Below, piece after piece: positions 60,201 to 64,000 of a DNA stretch of 64,000 bases; positions within the stretch are counted from its first letter, which is position 1, and each line of letters starts with the position of its first letter. Source of the DNA: Metallyticus violacea (taxonomy: Eukaryota; Arthropoda; Insecta; Mantodea; Metallyticidae); NCBI GenBank assembly GCA_030762175.1, contig CM060846.1:180917041-180981040 (forward strand), read 5' to 3'. Position numbers and translations under genes: made by a program. Below the pieces are notes generated by a model, which worked only from the letters and a program-made list of their open reading frames with translations, searched no databases and was not told where the DNA came from.

Positions 60201-60888
60201 TGCTATTTATCGGGCGATTTTATTTATTTCCGATCAGGGGCTGGGGAACAGTGTCATATGTTCGGACTCTTTGAGTGCCATTTTAAGTTTTAAACATGTG
60301 TACAATCACCACTCTCTCGTACAGATGGTCGAAAATGTAGTGTTAACCCTTTTCGTCGCTGGCGTAAGGGTAAAACTACTATGGGTGCCTGGGCACGTCG
60401 GACTCCCAAGTAATGAGGCCGCAGATGTTGCAGCAATATCCGCTCTTTTAGACCCTGCTGAGTACGAACAGCGTTTCTATTTCGGGGATTTTATACATTC
60501 TTTACGTAGAGCCATTATTTCGCGCTGGCGCGAGGAGTGGGAATTACTCCCAACTAATATGCTCCGTGAATGTAAATCCGCCCCTTTTAACTGGTCGACT
60601 TCTTCTCGCGCTGTTCGTCGCGAAGAAGTAATTTTAGCTCATCTTAGAATTGAGCATTGCCGTTTTAGTCACTCTCACCTTTTTAATGGTCAACCCGCTC
60701 CAGCTTGCCCACACTGTGACCACCCCTTTACAGTACGTCACATTTTACTCGAATGCCATCATTTGGCAGTTTTTAGACTTTCGTTGGGTTTGCCCTCCTG
60801 CATTGCGAAGATACTTGCAGATGACGTGGTTTCTGTTGAGCGAGTGCTCCGTTTTATCCGTGTTAGTGGTGTTTGGAGCAAGGTGTGA
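57211..60888 (+). pseudogene. LINE ORF2 (endonuclease, RT, RNase H, zinc motif), few lesions
   Basis: The endonuclease starts MAILTWNVRGLRSRR with VCLQETKL and, after a small deletion with a stop near 57360-57420, continues through LLGNFNAHHPLWGSN and YSSDHFPCQIHVL. A 1-nt deletion near 58515 relative to copy A shifts the frame before the RT. The RT is intact at 58530-59940 with PDGIHVAMLHHL, FFDLEKAYDTCW, NGVPQASVLSCTLF and LFVDDFAIYVSS. A second shift near 59950-59985 precedes RNase H, whose active-site pattern is complete (TDGSKSDTGVG, MAEVYAIYRA, CSDSLSAI, WVPGHVGLPSNEAADVA). The C-terminus carries CPHCDHPFTVRHILLECHH. Domain order is typical of I-like elements with RNase H. Three to four small lesions inactivate the ORF. 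Confidence 0.93.
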
Positions 60889-60974
60889 GGTTTCATCTTT
60901 TACCCATGAGGTCATTTTTAGACTATTTTAAGACTGTTGTTATTTCAGCTTTTGCTGCATCTTTTTAGTACAGT

Positions 60975-61440
60975 CTTTACGTTGTTGGGTTGCATATTGC
61001 CCTGTTGTTTGTTTTGGGCTTTTATTGTTACCATTTTAGACCGTTATAAGCAAGTTTGTTGTTAAAGCTCTTGCTTGCGGTTTACCACCAGTCTTTACAC
61101 GTTGTTAACCATATTGCCCTTGTTTTTGTTTTGGGGTTTTTACTGTCCCACTTTGGGCTATTAGAATTGTTTTGTTTTTCCGCTCTTGCGGCTGAGTTTT
61201 AATAATCGGCGTTTGTTTGTTGACTAGTTTACCCTTGTTATTTGTTTTGGGGGGTTTTATGGTTACCTTTTGGCCTATTACAGATTGTGTGTTTTCAGCC
61301 CTTGCAGCTGAGTTTTTAGTAACGGTCTAGTTTGTTGTTATGTTTATTACCCATGTTATTTGTTTTGGGGTTTATATTTTAATGCCTACAGGGCTACTGT
61401 AGTCATTTTCTACACAGATCCGGTGTAGATTACTTCTTTC
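60975..61440 (+). repeat. LINE copy B 3' UTR tandem units
   Basis: Nearly four diverged units of about 119 bp, each with TTTGTTTTGGGG-TTTTAT and an AGCTCTTGC- or GCTCTTGCGGCTGAG-type core. Confidence 0.7.
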
Positions 61441-61469
61441 TTTAATTCTGGTGCATTTTTAGTGTGTTT

Positions 61470-61520
61470 GGGCGCTAATGACCGTAGCTGTTGTGCGCCC
61501 CTTAAACCATAATCATCATC
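61470..61520 (+). other. LINE copy B 3' stem-loop and ATC tail
   Basis: GGGCGC (61470-61475) pairs with GCGCCC (61495-61500) around a 19-base loop, followed by CTTAAACCATAATCATCATC. Such 3' hairpins are recognised by the RT of many insect LINEs (family knowledge; not tested here). Confidence 0.65.
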
Positions 61521-61594
61521 AAGCTCTGCACGAAAGTGCAAAATTATAACACATTATTGCCAATCTGGTGGATATGTCACCAACAACGGTTTTA

Positions 61595-61874
61595 CCGCCA
61601 CGGGTGGCCGAGGTCGTTAAGGCGCGGACTCGTGAGCGGGAGGTCTTAGGTTCGAATCCCACCAGGACCGTCCTCCCTAACTGAGGTTCTTTCCAGGTTT
61701 TCCTCAGTTTTCATAACTGGCAAAAGCCGGGGACGTACCCTAAACTTAGGCCTGGAACGTTTCCTACCTTAAAAAATCCTTTCCCAATATATCATTTCAT
61801 CTCATGTATCATCAATATCCACCGCCTCTAGTGCCTCAGTAGTAAAAACGGCGTTAAACACCATTTAAAAAAAA
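61595..61874 (+). mobile_element. SINE-A copy 4
   Basis: The head CCGCCACGGGTGGCCGAGG, with AGGTTCGAATCCCACC (B-box), is the best preserved of the family; it fits a class II (Ser/Leu-like) tRNA ancestor. It ends in GGCGTTAAACACCATTT and a short poly(A). The perfect 16-bp target duplication ACCAACAACGGTTTTA lies at 61579-61594 and 61875-61890, marking it as the youngest copy here. Confidence 0.95.
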
Positions 61875-61890
61875 ACCAACAACGGTTTTA

Positions 61891-63654
61891 AAATAGAGGA
61901 ACCAAGTATGTTTTAGTTTCTTGCATTAATCAATTACGTCAATCAAACAACGTATTACCTGAAACGAAAACGGTATTATGCAAATAAATGAATGACCAAA
62001 TTGGTATAGAAACTCAGGGTAGGCTAAAACGTATATTTTTCAGAGAGCTGGCCTTCCGTAAAGAAAAATATTTCACACGTGACAACCAGTAAGCATGTCA
62101 TAGTTAGGAATGGGGCTACTGAACTTATATTCCAAGAGTACAATCAATGTTAAGTAAAATGCTAGTACTTTTTGTTGTTATTAATAGAAGAGAGATACAC
62201 GTGCAGGATCACATCCCCTTTAAAGATGAGTCACGTGTACAACTTCTTCCCATTCTGAAGTGCCAAATTCCCAGAATTGATCTTCGGATCGTTTCTCTAC
62301 ACTTTTTATGTATGTTCCCAAGTTTGATATTATGGTAGTAGCTGAGGAATCTACCTCGTTACGAAGTAAAACAGCGGGAAAACATGAATAGCGCACGTTA
62401 TTGCTCTCTTCTAGCAAATTATAAAGTTTTGTGGAATATCATAAAGTTTCTACAAAAAGGACGTAGTGAAAAATGAAACCACATGTTGTCATTCGAAGGA
62501 ATCTCTTGACTTGAAACCAATAGAGCTCATTTGTAGTTAACAAAACAATGCTCCTGGAAAACCCAAATCAAGAAATTTCAATTAACTGTTAGTCCGAGTT
62601 TTGGAAGGGAGGAAGTCCATAACTTAAGACTTACGACAGGAAATAACTGGATGCAGTTTAATTTTAAATACCGAAAAATCTGACAGTATCGGTTCCCTCT
62701 GATCATCCTACATCTATACACCTATGTTTATACACACAATACAAAATTAGCCATCCGCCGATATATCTGAGATATAATTTCCCGCTTTTTTCAATGTACT
62801 AACGTAGCTGTTAATGCGAAATAGCCCGACCCATAGTAGGTTCTTAAATTCTATTGTAGCACTTCTTTACTTATTATTTATCATCCGCCTGTTATTTGCC
62901 TTTCATTATCAAGCGAAAGTATCTTGAAACACTTGCGCCCTCTCATTTACCTAATTTTTTTTAATCCTCCCTTACTGTCAGCCACATTTTCTTGAACAAT
63001 GTCACAGATTTAGAGGTATTCAATCTAAATAACCTGAACAACTTTCAGAAAGTTCTGGGTATATAAAATTTTTACAATTAGCTGCAAAACTGTTAGTCCG
63101 TAATTAAATAACTTTCAGTATATGTCACTGAAAAGATTTATTGAGATTTTAGAGACACTTTTTACATATATGTATTGTACGCTCTAAACGATAATAAACT
63201 TTTCTTGTAGCAACATTTTAATTTTTTTTATATAGTTAGCAAGAAACAACACTTACACAACTTGTATTTATTTTCTGTGCAAGAATAAAAGAAAACTCCT
63301 GACTTTGTGAAAAGTTTAATATTCTTTACTATATATTTGTAATATAAGCTATTTGTCTTCCTTTGTTGTAGTATGAAAGGATTAATAATGTATTCCTATA
63401 ATATTAGAGCTTATCCCTTCAATACAACTTTGTAGTTTAATGATTTTAGAATTAAAATAATAAACGCTAATATATAAATAAAATAATAATAAAATTAAAT
63501 ATTACATATCATAGGACAACACAGATCCATAAACGTAGCCGTCACATTGCACCCGATATTTCACACGAAGGAGGATTAATTAAACCGTTTTTAGAATATT
63601 ATGGAAAAGAATTTCTAAAGGTTAATGTGTATGTAAATAAAACTTATGTGTAAC
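61891..63654. other. right-hand gene-poor stretch
   Basis: No supported gene or repeat; frames at 62147-62417 have no family resemblance. Confidence 0.4.
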
Positions 63655-63659
63655 ACCCA

Positions 63660-63731
63660 AGAAAGAAAGAAACAAAGAAACAAAGAGAGAGAGAGAGAGA
63701 GAGAGAGAAAGAAAGAAAGAAAGAAAGAGAA
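63660..63731. repeat. purine microsatellite (GAAA/GA)n
   Basis: GAAA tetramers, then GA dimers, then GAAA tetramers. Confidence 0.95.
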
Positions 63732-64000
63732 AATCCCAATCCTACACCCATAACAATGGCCGAAGATATTAGCGTACGTAAATATTGTTTGGTATAATAT
63801 GAAACTTCAAAATTTGGATTAAAATGTATCATATTAAAAAATACCTTCATCTACAGACAATATCTGTATTATTTATCAGTAAAAGTAAATAATTCATATA
63901 TTGTATTTTACTACAAAGGGGGCTCGAATTGTTGACCTCTAACTTGATTATAAATCTTGAATCGGCGGTGCAGAGATTGATGCATACGGTGAAAGTCTTG

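Larger units (their letters stand above)
55459..61520 (+). mobile_element. LINE copy B (same family as copy A), full length, recently inserted
   Basis: Starts CCCGTCAGGGGCCC and ends in ATAATCATCATC, flanked by a perfect target duplication (55448-55458 and 61521-61531). Same gene order as copy A: 5' UTR, ORF1, ORF2 and a 3' UTR with tandem units and a stem-loop. ORF1 is intact and ORF2 is interrupted by only a few small lesions, so this copy is younger or better preserved than copy A. Confidence 0.95.

Noticed and set aside
61595..61680. tRNA gene suggested by A- and B-box sequences
   Set aside because: It is the head of SINE-A, followed by the SINE body, tail and target duplication, with no paired acceptor stem.
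63644..63850. Minus-strand ORF with Ser/Leu/Phe repeats that looks like a signal peptide
   Set aside because: Translation of the GAAA/GA microsatellite.

Overview
The window looks like arthropod nuclear DNA, probably from an insect with a large, AT-rich, repeat-dense genome. The clues are the transposon families present, two tRNA-derived SINE families, abundant microsatellites and spliceosomal-type intron signals. Species cannot be settled from sequence alone; a polyneopteran such as a cockroach or stick insect is only a guess. No host protein-coding gene can be supported. One candidate host promoter with a first exon lies near 25.5 kb.

Region 0.55-20.9 kb is one decayed Maverick/Polinton (adintovirus-like) element. 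It has terminal inverted repeats of about 435 bp, an AGTA terminus and a 6-bp target duplication (CTACTC / CTGCTC). All recognised genes are on the + strand, in this order: an unknown intact ORF, protein-primed family B DNA polymerase, packaging ATPase, a small conserved protein, a hydrophobic protein, retroviral-type integrase, penton-like minor capsid protein, pVI-like protein, double-jelly-roll major capsid protein, adenovirus-type cysteine protease, a possible PC4-like gene and two unrecognised ORFs. Together these would replicate, package, assemble, mature and integrate the element. Almost every gene carries stops or frameshifts, so the copy is dead. A 5.95-kb RNase-H-bearing LINE (copy A, 13713-19664) is inserted inside one of the last ORFs, with its own target duplication.

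Region 20.9-55.4 kb is gene-poor. It holds a Penelope-like relic, three intact SINE-A copies plus an old fragment, two SINE-B copies in inverted orientation, a LINE C-terminal relic, a possible transposase zinc-motif relic, a mariner-like relic, several degenerate tandem arrays, an AT-rich hairpin and simple repeats.

Region 55.4-61.5 kb is a second, better preserved LINE of the same family (copy B) with an intact gag-like ORF1, an ORF2 broken by only a few lesions and a clean target duplication. Copies A and B differ strongly in ORF1 and the 3' UTR but are nearly identical over about 760 bp of the reverse transcriptase core, a mosaic worth checking. A SINE-A copy with a perfect 16-bp target duplication follows at 61.6 kb; the rest of the window is unannotated AT-rich DNA.
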